From the NCBI GenBank assembly GCA_039182515.1, contig JBCDCE010000025.1, forward strand, positions 1 through 53,147: DNA of 53,147 bases, read 5' to 3'. The translations under genes and the position numbers were made by a program. A model generated the notes under the pieces. The model made no database searches, was not told the origin of the DNA, and saw only the letters and a list, made by a program, of their open reading frames with translations. Of the stretch, positions 33,467-41,356 are shown piece after piece (within the stretch, counting starts at the first letter, position 1; each line of letters begins with the position of its first letter). The stretch is from JBCDCE01 sp039182515. Its GTDB lineage: Bacteria; Pseudomonadota; Alphaproteobacteria; Rhodobacterales; Rhodobacteraceae.

Positions 33467-34264
33467 TCAGATGTCCAAAATCAAGGTTTTGGTTTTCGAG
33501 CGCGAACAGCAGATCGTGATTTGGGCGTTTGCGGCCTTCTCGGCATCTGTTTGTACTAGATCTCTGTGATCCGGGGTGCCTTTGATGACTTTCGTCAGGC
33601 AGGTGCCGCAAACACCTGATTGGCACGAAACGCTCACATCGATCCCGTTGCTCATCAGTTTTTCGCTGATCGTTTCGCCGGGGTTGATCTTGATCTCTAT
33701 CCCAGACTTTTCAGCAACCACAGTGAAGGCGGCTCCGTCTGTGTCGATCTCTGCGCCGAAGCGTTCAAGGTGGATCGCATCCGGATCGAAGCCGTTTTGC
33801 TCAGCGGTTTTCACGATGAAATTCATAAAGCCGTTTGGCCCACAGGCATAAAGATGCGCGCCCTTTTGGGCTCCACTTAAGGTAGCCATTGCATCGAGTT
33901 TTTCACAAGCAGGGCCGTCATCTCGATAGAGATGCACTTTGGATCCGAAACGCTTGAGTTCCGGCAAAAAGGCGAAGCGATCCATGCTGCGGCCCGCATA
34001 GTGCAACTCCCAGGACGCGCCTTGTGCCTCTAGGGCATAAGCCATGCTCAACATTGGCGTAATTCCAATGCCGCCAGCAAAGAGCAGAGTATGGGGCGCG
34101 GAGATGAGCGGGAAGTTATTGCGGGGGCGACCGATCTTCAGGATCTGACCGCTTTCAAGGTCCTCATGTACCGCTTTAGACCCGCCGCGAGATTTCGGAT
34201 CCAACAAGATCGCTAAGTGGTAGCGAGACCGATCTGTCGGATCGCCAGTTAGGGAATATTGGCG
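33467..34264 (-). pseudogene. PDR/VanB-type ferredoxin-NAD(P)H reductase, 5'-truncated
   Basis: The preserved part runs from RQYSLTGDPTDRSRY (flavin-binding site) through SRGGSKAVHEDL, the NAD site LFAGGIGITPMLSMAYAL and YACGPNGFM, to a C-terminal plant-type 2Fe-2S domain with CQSGVCGTCLTKV and a final cysteine in TICCSRS. Such single-chain reductases feed electrons to oxygenases such as vanillate O-demethylase or P450s. The first 40-60 residues of the family are missing; the frame joins a P450 fragment in a different frame near 34261-34268. A start at 34306 would add out-of-frame residues. Most likely non-functional. Confidence 0.8.
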
Positions 34265-35108
34265 TGAAGGCGCGAATGGGCGTTGCCAATCGAACAGCTT
34301 CTTCAACCGCGTTTGGGATCAAAGACGCGTCAGCGCGGATTTTGTCCCACTGCTCTGGAGCGTCAGCCAAGAACTTAATGATTTGGCCGGTCACTGAGAT
34401 GGTCGTGTCAAGCGATGGGTTGATGTAGTCCCGCATCAATTGAGCGCAGAGCTCATCGGAAAACCCGCGCTCAGGTCCAACCTCGAAAATGCGTTTGGCC
34501 CAACCGCCTTCAGCAAGTTTTTCGGAGCGTCCGTACTCTTGGAGAAAGTCGCGCAGGGTTTTGAGATCTTTGAAGGCCTGTTTGGTTCGGGCGTTTTCAG
34601 TGCCAAATAAATTGAAGGCGGCACTCGCCCATTTGAGCATTTGATCAGAGCCCACGGCCCTCGGTAGCCCAACGAGCTCCGCGACAATTGTAACAGGGAG
34701 AAACTGTGCGAGATCGCTGACCGCGTCAAACGAGCCACGGGCGCATAGTGCCTCGATTAAACCATCGGCAGCGGCTTTGAGACGAGGCTCAATCTCAGTG
34801 AGAGCGCCGGGTAATAATGGTTCAGACGTGACCGCGCGTGTTTTGTCGTGTTGGGGCGGATCTGAGTTGAGCGTTGAGCCAACCAAAATGTCGTTGACCC
34901 TTGGTATTGGTGAAACGCCTTTCGATGACACAAACCGCAACGGCTGCAAAAGAACTTCACTGACCTCTTTTTAGCGTGTCGCAAGATAAAGATCGTTCTT
35001 TTCCAGATATACAACCGGCCCAAGTTCGCGCAATTCGGGCTAAACCGGGTGGGGATCGAGGATCACTTCGTCCGAATAAAAGTCGATGCTTGAGACGGGG
35101 ATGCTCAT
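34265..35108 (-). pseudogene. Cytochrome P450 (CYP199-like), two nonsense codons and 3' truncation
   Basis: From ATG 35108 the frame reads a normal P450 N-terminus (SIDFYSDEVILDPHPV), hits TAG at 35042-35040, continues PELRELGPVVYLEKNDLYLATR, hits TAA at 34973-34971, then goes on KEVSEVLLQPLRFVSSKG, NSDPPQH (the DPPxH motif), FLPVTIVAELVGLP, the I-helix region and EEAVRLATPIRAF. The rest, including the K-helix-to-heme segment and the cysteine ligand, is gone, replaced by the reductase remnant in another frame. The PIRAF ending and the reductase partner suggest a CYP199-like aromatic acid monooxygenase or O-demethylase. The start is 9 bases past the SDR stop, so it was in an operon with it. 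Confidence 0.85.
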
Positions 35109-35117
35109 AGAAAATGT

Positions 35118-35927
35118 CTATGCGTTGGACCGAGCGTTCTGAAGGCGCAGGCTGTCCAATCCTAGGGTGTCGCTCATGTTGAAGGCTCCCATGCCACCAT
35201 CTATGGGAATGTCAGCGCCCTTGAGCCAATTGCTTTCTGGAGACAGTGCAAAAGCGGCAATTTGGGCGATCTCTTCTGCTGTCCCAGGGCGTCCTGCGCG
35301 TTCGACGTTGCGCGCCATTTGCGCACCAAAGGCCCGTCTGAAGTCGTCCAGGATCCCTGTAGAGATGCCGCCTGGGCTCAGGGAGTTCACCCTTAGATCT
35401 CGTTGAACCATTTCTTCGGCCAAGGCGACGGTCCACAAGAGAACGGCTTCTTTGGATAGGTTATAGCAACGCGTCGCGTCTATGCCTTCGTCGGTGATGA
35501 ATGCGGCCAGGGCGTCGGGTTTAGTAATAGTCGCGAGCCGTTTGACTTGTTCGAGGTTGTCGCGCCACCCATGGCCCGCGCGCGAGGCCATGTTTACGAT
35601 GGATGCGCCAGGATAAAAGTGGGGCAGCATTGCCTGCGTAAAAGCGCGTGTTCCCACAAAGTTCACCTGCAATATGGTGGCTTCCAAACCGGCGCGTGGA
35701 GGAAGGCCTGCGTTGTTGCAAAGACCATCGAGCTTTATGGGGGTGCTTTTAGCAGCCCCTTCAATCGAGGTTGGGTCGTTTAAATCGAGTTGGATAAAAT
35801 GATCTACATTGCCACTGGCTTCACGCACATCATAGCCCACAACCGTGTTGCCTTGTGCCTTGAGCGTCTTTGCCAGTTCAGCCCCAATACCGCTTGCGAC
35901 ACCCGTAACGGCGTAGGTTCTCGACAT
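35118..35927 (-). CDS. Short-chain dehydrogenase (coniferyl-alcohol / 3-alpha-hydroxysteroid dehydrogenase-like)
   Basis: 269 residues. Nucleotide site VTGVASGIGAELAKTL, LCNNAGLPPR, catalytic serine in NMASRAG, and YNLSK as YxxxK. The irregular sheet around HFIQLDLND and the long insertion WRDNLEQVKRLATITKPDAL are typical of the branch with coniferyl-alcohol dehydrogenase (CalA) and 3-alpha-hydroxysteroid dehydrogenase/carbonyl reductase. AGGAGA stands before ATG 35927. It heads the operon that once held the P450 and its reductase. A phenylpropanoid alcohol is a likely substrate from context but not proven. Confidence 0.78.
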   Translation of the reverse strand: MSRTYAVTGVASGIGAELAKTLKAQGNTVVGYDVREASGNVDHFIQLDLNDPTSIEGAAKSTPIKLDGLCNNAGLPPRAGLEATILQVNFVGTRAFTQAMLPHFYPGASIVNMASRAGHGWRDNLEQVKRLATITKPDALAAFITDEGIDATRCYNLSKEAVLLWTVALAEEMVQRDLRVNSLSPGGISTGILDDFRRAFGAQMARNVERAGRPGTAEEIAQIAAFALSPESNWLKGADIPIDGGMGAFNMSDTLGLDSLRLQNARSNA

Positions 35928-35984
35928 CAAGCTCTCCTGGCTGACAGCGTTTGCAACCAGTTTGAGCATAGATTTTGGTACAGT

Positions 35985-36464
35985 TCAAACCTGGGGCGTT
36001 TGGGTGTCTTCTGCAGGGTTTGGTAGCTCATCAGAAGCTTCGGCTAGAGGAGAACTTTCGTGTTCTGGCTCTCTCGGCTCAACCATGCGGTCCAGGGTGT
36101 CCTCAAGCTTATCTAGGGCTTTTTTGAGGCTTGGCTTTGAGCTCGAGGGCATTCGAAAACCAGGCACGCTCCCTTGCACAAAAAAAGGGTTGGTCGCATT
36201 GGCTACGCCAAAAGCGCCGGGGCTGCCGATTATGTTTGTTGAAAACATCTTTTCGCAAAGTGCTGAGGCGACCTCTTTCGAAAAGCCCAATGCGCTTGAA
36301 AGCAGGTCTGGGGAAACGGCGTTGTGAACACGTGCGTAGTGTTCGGCCCACATTAACTGATGGCTTGTGATAGCTACTGGGGCTGCTTTGGCCGCGCCCA
36401 AGCTTGGCACAACTGGAGTTGCGATTGCTGCCCCGGCTGTTTGCAAAAAGGTTCTTCGCTTCAT
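35985..36464 (-). CDS. Tat-exported protein of unknown function
   Basis: 159 residues from ATG 36464. The N-terminus MKRRTFLQTAGAAIATP is a twin-arginine signal (RRTFLQ), cleaved near AAKA-A, so the product should be folded in the cytoplasm, perhaps with a cofactor, and moved to the periplasm. The middle (AEHYARVHNAVSPDLLSSAL, GAFGVANATNPFF) matches no family I know. The C-terminal third is low-complexity, rich in Ser, Pro and Glu (MVEPREPEHESSPLAEA). No strong ribosome site. Lies between the SDR and a membrane regulator, not clearly in either operon. Confidence 0.65.
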   Translation of the reverse strand: MKRRTFLQTAGAAIATPVVPSLGAAKAAPVAITSHQLMWAEHYARVHNAVSPDLLSSALGFSKEVASALCEKMFSTNIIGSPGAFGVANATNPFFVQGSVPGFRMPSSSKPSLKKALDKLEDTLDRMVEPREPEHESSPLAEASDELPNPAEDTQTPQV

Positions 36465-36546
36465 GCCAAGGCATATATTGAGAACGGCTCGCAATTTTTA
36501 CGGGGAGGGTCTTGCGATACTTCCCCTTACCCGGCGCATCTTGGGC

Positions 36547-37266
36547 TCAAACCATTTTGATCACATCGCTCTCGATGGAGAGCATATAACCTTTGCGCGC
36601 GATGTTTTTTACCAAGAGCTCGCTGACGATTTGATTGCCGAGCGCGTCGCGTAGGCGCTTGATGCGCGTGGCTCCAGCGGCTTCGTCACAATCCGCTGCG
36701 GAGCGTCCTGAGATGACGCCTTCAAGCTCAGCGCCTGAAAGCATGTCGCCATCCATCCGAGCCTCAGCCAAGACTGAAAGCGTTTCCATGGCAGCAGAGG
36801 TGAGTTTGAACTCCATATTGTTGAGATAAACCGCATTCTCTTCACGGCTGATGATGAGCGAGTTCACCTCCATGCCAGCGCGCTCGATCTGCGCCATGCG
36901 GCGGTTGAGGACGACGACCATCACCAAAAAGACCAGAGCCGCCAACATCATGGCCGTGGCAAAAACCAATAAGACGAAAATAATGACACGATAGCTGGCC
37001 AGTGTCTCAGCGAAGGCTGTGCCTGAGCCTGCGAGGATCTCCAAAAGCTTGATCTCAGCGCCAGACGTAAGATCATCGTTTTCAATGAAAAGCTGCTCGA
37101 CCCGGGCATTAAATGCGCCGGCATCAGGCAACGTAAGTAGCAAAACGGCCCCTGCAATCAGCAAAATGAGGACAATCGCTGCGATCCCGAGGGCCACGCC
37201 ACGCTGCCCGGAGGCGCGCGCTTTAGAAGCGGCGGAAGTAGTCACCAGCATTGTCCTTTCGCCCAT
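36547..37266 (-). CDS. Membrane protein with C-terminal winged-helix (OmpR-type) domain
   Basis: 239 residues from ATG 37266 (AGGACTTG just upstream; ATG 37251 is an alternative). Two hydrophobic segments, at about 20-45 (LGIAAIVLILLIAGAVLLLT) and 85-115 (VIIFVLLVFATAMMLAALVF), frame a periplasmic loop of some 40 residues. The C-terminal 100 residues look like a Trans_reg_C winged helix: FKLTSAAMETLSVLAEARM, LSGAELEGVISG, ATRIKRLRDALG, IVSELLVKNIARKGYML. The order is the reverse of ToxR/CadC, which carry the DNA-binding domain first. Overlaps the end of the upstream 92-residue gene by 44 bases, so they are co-transcribed. Targets are unknown. Confidence 0.65.
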   Translation of the reverse strand: MGERTMLVTTSAASKARASGQRGVALGIAAIVLILLIAGAVLLLTLPDAGAFNARVEQLFIENDDLTSGAEIKLLEILAGSGTAFAETLASYRVIIFVLLVFATAMMLAALVFLVMVVVLNRRMAQIERAGMEVNSLIISREENAVYLNNMEFKLTSAAMETLSVLAEARMDGDMLSGAELEGVISGRSAADCDEAAGATRIKRLRDALGNQIVSELLVKNIARKGYMLSIESDVIKMV

Positions 37267-37501
37267 CAAGTCCTGTGTCGTCGAAGACGGAGACGATGTT
37301 GAGAAGTGTCCAACCCGCAGCTTGTAAGCGAGGGGTAAGGTAAGCTGCAGCCTTTGCAGGATCGCAGGCGTTTTGCGGCAGGTCTGCGACGCCGTAGTGC
37401 AAACGCAGCGGATTATCCTGTTTGGCTTTGTAGTCCGCGTAGCAAGCCGCGTTTGCGGGCATCGCAAAACAGCACAGCAAGAGAAAAGGTCCGAGTTTCA
37501 T
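37223..37501 (-). CDS. Small exported protein, conserved in Rhodobacterales
   Basis: 92 residues with a signal peptide (MKLGPFLLLCCFAMPANA, cleaved before ACYADYKAKQ). The mature part of about 74 residues has a conserved look: LRLHYGV, QNACDPAKAAAYL, LQAAGWTLLNIVSVFDDTGL, RKDNAGDYFRRF. I recall near relatives in many roseobacters but no function. Two cysteines of the mature part may pair. The gene overlaps and precedes the membrane winged-helix gene, suggesting a periplasmic partner or sensed component of it. Confidence 0.65.
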   Translation of the reverse strand: MKLGPFLLLCCFAMPANAACYADYKAKQDNPLRLHYGVADLPQNACDPAKAAAYLTPRLQAAGWTLLNIVSVFDDTGLDGRKDNAGDYFRRF

Positions 37502-37639
37502 GCCGACACTTTTTCTGAGCGGTCCGAGATATTCAATAGCGGCAGGTTTGATATGCGATAGCGCTCCGCTGATATTGTAAGAAAATTAAGCGAGCCCAAC
37601 CCTAACCCCATCACCTGATCCGAAAAAAGGAGATTTAGG

Positions 37640-38128
37640 ATGCGGTATATTTGGAGTTTGTTGCTTGGGGTTTCTTTGGCTTTAGGGCCCGGGGCTGGAT
37701 CCGTGGAAGCTAACGATAATGATCTGGGGCATTTTTTGGCCGGGCTTGCAGCCCTCGCGATTATTGGTGTGGCGATTGACGAGGCCGGTGATCGTGAAAG
37801 ACGGAAGGAAAAAGCACTCAAAGCTAAGCGCGTGGAGCCGAAAGTGCACTATAAACAGCCTATCCAGCCGAACCTACATCGTCGACCGGACCGGCCTCAC
37901 AAAGGAAAGGCTGCGAATTGGAAACTTTTGCCGAGCCGATGTGTGCGGCATTTTGGTCCCATTGGGTTTGAACGGCGCGTGTTTGGTGCGCGGTGCTTAG
38001 AGCGTCATTTTGCACATGTCGCTCAGCTGCCTAGCTATTGCCGTACACATGTGCGGGCGCAAAATGGGCGCCACCGTATAGCCTATGACGCTCGATGCCT
38101 AAGGCGCGCAGGTTTTCGCATGATCTAG
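37640..38128 (+). CDS. Exported basic protein of unknown function
   Basis: 162 residues with a signal peptide (MRYIWSLLLGVSLALGPG to about residue 25, then EANDN). A second hydrophobic stretch, FLAGLAALAIIGVAIDEAG, follows, then a strongly basic linker (KALKAKRVEPKVHYKQPI, HRRPDRPHKGKAANWK) and a C-terminal part with four cysteines (PSRCVRHFG, ARCLERHFA, PSYCRTHV, DARCLRRAGF). It looks like a periplasmic or envelope-anchored protein held by disulfides. AAAGGAG stands before the ATG and a clear terminator follows at 38162-38192, so it is a single-gene unit. Confidence 0.7.
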   Translation: MRYIWSLLLGVSLALGPGAGSVEANDNDLGHFLAGLAALAIIGVAIDEAGDRERRKEKALKAKRVEPKVHYKQPIQPNLHRRPDRPHKGKAANWKLLPSRCVRHFGPIGFERRVFGARCLERHFAHVAQLPSYCRTHVRAQNGRHRIAYDARCLRRAGFRMI

Positions 38129-38161
38129 ATCTGGTTTGACCTAACATACAGCTGCAAGTCC

Positions 38162-38192
38162 AAAGGTCCCCTGGCAGTTGGGGACCTTTTTT
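38162..38192 (+). terminator. Rho-independent terminator
   Basis: Stem AAAGGTCCCC / GGGGACCTTT (38162-38171 and 38180-38189) with an eight-base loop CTGGCAGTT-type and a run of Ts ending at 38192. It closes the exported-protein gene. The rnhB ATG begins only six bases after the T run, so rnhB must be read from a promoter inside or before this hairpin, or as a leaderless message. Confidence 0.85.
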
Positions 38193-38197
38193 GCTCT

Positions 38198-38821
38198 ATG
38201 GCGATTATGCGCAGTTTTCCAACTTTTGATTTAGAAGATGAGGCCTATCGGGCCGGGCACCGCCGCGTGGTAGGGGTTGATGAAGTTGGGCGTGGTCCTT
38301 TGGCCGGTCCGGTTATGGCGGCGGCCGTTTGGCTTGATCCTGATCGCATTCCCGAAGGGCTCAATGATAGCAAGCAACTCAGCGCCAAGCGGCGTGAGAT
38401 GCTCTCGGACCTGATATGGGAAACCGCAGATGTGTCGATTGGATCTGCTTCGGTTGCAGAGATAGACCAGATCAATATTTTGCGTGCGTCGCATCTGGCG
38501 ATGGAGAGGGCTGTGGCTGGGTTGGCCCAGAAAGCGGACTTCATTCTTATCGACGGCAATCGCGTGCCAAGGGAGTTGGAGCGTGAAAAATGTCAGACAG
38601 TGATCAAGGGTGACACGCTTTCGCTCTCAATCGCAGCGGCTTCTATTGTTGCGAAAATACACCGCGATTTGCTGATGGTGGATTTAGCGCAACAGCATCC
38701 CGGTTATGGATGGGAAAGAAATGCCGGATATCCCACACCTGAGCACAAAAAAGCACTACGCAATTTAGGTGTGACCCCACATCATAGGCGGTCCTTTCGA
38801 CCCGTCCACAATATGTTGTGA
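38198..38821 (+). CDS. rnhB: Ribonuclease HII
   Basis: 207 residues. VVGVDEVGRGPLAGPVMAAAV carries the first catalytic Asp and Glu and the GRG substrate loop; FILIDGNRVP the third acid; SIAAASIVAKIHRD the fourth; HPGYGWERNAGYPTPEH is the RNase HII end motif. It cuts RNA in RNA-DNA hybrids and at single ribonucleotides in DNA. Start ATG 38198 (another in-frame ATG at 38207) sits right after a terminator and has no good ribosome site. It precedes ccrM on the same strand, the common order in alphaproteobacteria, but with a separate promoter region between. Confidence 0.95.
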   Translation: MAIMRSFPTFDLEDEAYRAGHRRVVGVDEVGRGPLAGPVMAAAVWLDPDRIPEGLNDSKQLSAKRREMLSDLIWETADVSIGSASVAEIDQINILRASHLAMERAVAGLAQKADFILIDGNRVPRELEREKCQTVIKGDTLSLSIAAASIVAKIHRDLLMVDLAQQHPGYGWERNAGYPTPEHKKALRNLGVTPHHRRSFRPVHNML

Positions 38822-38843
38822 CAAGAAAAATATATAAGTGATT

Positions 38844-38887
38844 GATTCAAAAAAGAATTTGACCGCGAATCGCTCCTGACTCATGTT
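38844..38887 (+). promoter_or_regulatory. ccrM promoter with three GANTC sites
   Basis: GATTC at 38844-38848, GAATC at 38867-38871 and GACTC at 38878-38882 lie within 39 bases, 50-90 bases before the ccrM ATG. A possible sigma-70 promoter TTGACC (38859-38864), 17-base spacer, CATGTT (38882-38887) would place the last two sites in the spacer and at the -10. GANTC is the very sequence CcrM methylates, so the gene's promoter can sense its own methylation state, as known for Caulobacter ccrM. No CtrA-type TTAA pair is evident. Confidence 0.6.
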
Positions 38888-38932
38888 GAGGCCAACAGGT
38901 GAGCGCAAAAATGCGCCCCACACGAGGCAGTG

Positions 38933-40042
38933 ATGACGACGAAAACCAAAGTGAAGGCGGGCGCTTTAGCGTTGCCGCTCAATCAAATTCTTGCGGGAGA
39001 TTGCATCCAGCAAATGCGCGCTTTGCCACATGCGAGCGTGGATCTTGTCTTTGCCGATCCGCCGTACAATCTGCAGCTCAAAGGCAGCCTGCATCGCCCG
39101 GACAACTCCCTTGTGGATGCGGTGGACGATGATTGGGATCAGTTTTCAAGCTTTGCGGCCTATGATCAATTTACAAAGGCTTGGCTGACCGAGGCACGAC
39201 GTATCCTTAAGCCAAACGGGGCGATCTGGGTCATAGGCTCTTATCATAACCTATTCCGTTTGGGTTCTGAATTGCAGAACCAGGGGTTTTGGATCCTGAA
39301 CGATGTTGTTTGGCGCAAGTCGAATCCGATGCCAAACTTCCGTGGTAAGCGTCTGACCAATGCGCATGAAACGCTTATTTGGGCGTCCAAGAGCGAAGGC
39401 GCGAAATACACGTTTAATTACGAAGCCCTCAAAGCTCTGAACGAAGGCATCCAGATGCGCTCTGATTGGGTCTTGCCGATCTGCACGGGGCACGAGCGTC
39501 TCAAAAATTCTGATGGCGCTAAAGCGCACCCCACGCAGAAGCCAGAAGCGCTTTTGCATCGCGTGATCCTTGCCACAACCAATCCTGGCGATGTTGTGTT
39601 GGATCCATTCTTCGGCACCGGTACAACCGGTGCAGTGGCGAAGATGCTGGGCCGAGACTTCATCGGCATCGAGCAGCAATCAGAATACCGTGCGATCGCC
39701 CGAAAACGGTTGGACGCGGTTCGCAAGTTTGATGCGAGCGCGCTGACCGTGAGTACCTCAAAGCGCGCAGAACCCCGTGTCCCGTTTGGGCAGTTGGTTG
39801 AACGTGGCATGCTGCGCCCAGGTGAGGAGCTTACAAGCCCTCGCGGGCAGATTGCCAAAGTCCGTGCGGATGGCACGCTTGTCTCTCACGATGTGACTGG
39901 ATCCATTCACCAAGTTGGTGCTGCGCTTGAAAGTGCGCCCAGCTGCAATGGGTGGACATATTGGCATTTCAAACGTGATGGCAAAGAGGTCCCTATTGAT
40001 CTCTTACGTCAACAGATCCGTGCAGAGATGCGCGAGAGCTAA
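38933..40042 (+). CDS. ccrM: Cell-cycle DNA adenine methyltransferase CcrM (GANTC)
   Basis: 369 residues. Beta-class order of motifs: catalytic DPPYNLQL (motif IV) near residue 40, TRD region with the CcrM-typical FRGKRLTNAHETLIWA, then AdoMet motif DPFFGTGTTGAVA and FIGIEQ. The C-terminal about 80 residues (VPFGQLVERGMLRPGEELTS to the end) form the RAMA domain found in CcrM. ATG 38933 is taken after GAGG; a GTG directly before it is an alternative. It methylates the A of GANTC after replication and couples replication to transcription in the cell cycle. Essential or nearly so in many relatives. Strong terminator at 40094. Confidence 0.95.
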   Translation: MTTKTKVKAGALALPLNQILAGDCIQQMRALPHASVDLVFADPPYNLQLKGSLHRPDNSLVDAVDDDWDQFSSFAAYDQFTKAWLTEARRILKPNGAIWVIGSYHNLFRLGSELQNQGFWILNDVVWRKSNPMPNFRGKRLTNAHETLIWASKSEGAKYTFNYEALKALNEGIQMRSDWVLPICTGHERLKNSDGAKAHPTQKPEALLHRVILATTNPGDVVLDPFFGTGTTGAVAKMLGRDFIGIEQQSEYRAIARKRLDAVRKFDASALTVSTSKRAEPRVPFGQLVERGMLRPGEELTSPRGQIAKVRADGTLVSHDVTGSIHQVGAALESAPSCNGWTYWHFKRDGKEVPIDLLRQQIRAEMRES

Positions 40043-40093
40043 CTTTCAGTTTACCGCCGGTGCCTGTGGCCTCTTGGCCTAAGCACACACCTT

Positions 40094-40133
40094 GGCCCCG
40101 CTTATGATCCCTCGATCGGCGGGGCCTTTTTTT
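40094..40133 (+). terminator. Rho-independent terminator after ccrM
   Basis: Stem GGCCCCGC / GCGGGGCC (40094-40101 and 40119-40126), a loop of about 17 bases and a run of seven Ts to 40133. It closes ccrM and lies between it and the convergent alkB gene. Confidence 0.9.
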
Positions 40134-40160
40134 ATTTGCTTCTAAGGAGCGGAGCAGCGG

Positions 40161-41294
40161 TTACCGCGGGAGTGGGTTGGTCGCCAATTTATAAGCCGAC
40201 CAATCCTCGATCTCAGGATAGTGCTGTTTGCGCCAAGCGCGTACTTTGGGATTCATGATGCGCCGCCACAAAGGCGGAACGAGCGCCGCCATGGTCATGA
40301 CAGGATAGCCAAACGGCAACTGAGGTGCGTCCTCTGCACTGTAGGTTTGCAAAAGGGGGAACCTGCGGTCTGGCTTGAAGTGATGGTCTGAATGCCGCTG
40401 CAAATTGATCAAGAGCCAGTTTGACGCGCGATGCGCCGCATTCCAGCTATGATGGGGTTTGACGTGTTCGTATTTGCCATCGCCAAGATGTTTTCGGGTG
40501 AGCCCGTAGTGCTCAATGTAGTTCACCAGCTCCAACTGCATAATTGCAGTGTAGGCTTGCACCGCAAACAACGCGACGCCCAGCCACCCTCCAATGAGGG
40601 CTGCCAAGATCACAAAGCCTGCCTGAAGCGCCCAATACCGCCAAAAGGGATTTGAGAGATCCGTCCAAGGTTTCTTTTTGCGTGCCAGCATTGCTTTTTC
40701 TGCGTTGAATGCGGACCGCGCGCATTGCACCACAACACGCGGAAAGTAGCGATGGAATCCTTCGTTATAGCGGGCTGTCACCGGATCTTTTGGGGTTGCC
40801 ACATAGCGGTGATGCACCAAGAGATGTTCAGATCGAAAATGCGAATAGAGCACCATAGCCAGCAATATGTCGGCAAGCCAGCGCTCGATTTTGGGCTTCT
40901 GGTGCATCAATTCATGGGAGTAATTGATCCCGATTGTGCCGGTTAAAACGCCGACGCCAAAGAACAATCCAAAGAGCTCCACTCCGTTCAAATGTGTTGC
41001 CCTCGTTGCGTAGAACATTACGCCGTACAAAGTGATAAATTGAACAGGTGCCCAGATCAGAGTGATGAGCCTGTACCATTTTAAAGACGCATCAGGCGTT
41101 TCTGGATCCGCGTTTTTTGTCTCTAGTCCCGCAAAAAGGTCAACAATTGAAAATAAAAACCATGTTGCTGCTGGTAAAAGCAGTATGGTCCAACCCCCGT
41201 TGGTGGCCGCGATCCAAGCCAATGGAACGAGCGCTAAACTGGCCCAAAACGGCAAGGCGCGCGCGAAGTTTCCAAGGGGTGCGGTTGTCTTCAT
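40161..41294 (-). CDS. alkB: Alkane 1-monooxygenase (AlkB-type, membrane di-iron)
   Basis: 377 residues, about six membrane helices. All histidine clusters of AlkB are present: NYSHELMHQ, RSEHLLVHHRYV, VNYIEHYGL, and the final LQRHSDHH. NYIEHYGLTR is the AlkB signature. The enzyme hydroxylates the terminal carbon of medium-chain alkanes with O2, needing rubredoxin and a reductase, neither of which is in the window. ATG 41294 is chosen since GGAAGGA precedes it; an ATG 24 bases earlier lacks one. Single-gene unit. Substrate range unknown; marine alphaproteobacteria often use it on C8-C16 alkanes. Confidence 0.92.
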   Translation of the reverse strand: MKTTAPLGNFARALPFWASLALVPLAWIAATNGGWTILLLPAATWFLFSIVDLFAGLETKNADPETPDASLKWYRLITLIWAPVQFITLYGVMFYATRATHLNGVELFGLFFGVGVLTGTIGINYSHELMHQKPKIERWLADILLAMVLYSHFRSEHLLVHHRYVATPKDPVTARYNEGFHRYFPRVVVQCARSAFNAEKAMLARKKKPWTDLSNPFWRYWALQAGFVILAALIGGWLGVALFAVQAYTAIMQLELVNYIEHYGLTRKHLGDGKYEHVKPHHSWNAAHRASNWLLINLQRHSDHHFKPDRRFPLLQTYSAEDAPQLPFGYPVMTMAALVPPLWRRIMNPKVRAWRKQHYPEIEDWSAYKLATNPLPR

Positions 41295-41356
41295 GCCATG
41301 CAATCCTTCCGTTGCCATGCACCATATTCAACAGACAGGATATCTCAAGTTTGCCC

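Noticed and set aside
34757..35023. Separate 88-codon gene upstream of the P450 fragment
   Set aside because: It is a shifted frame of the P450 N-terminus, which can be read in its proper frame through two stops from 35108.
34971..35042. Recoding of TAG and TAA as tyrosine in the P450
   Set aside because: Both stops lie at tyrosine-like positions, but the gene also lacks its heme-binding end and no other gene uses internal stops, so decay is the simpler reading.
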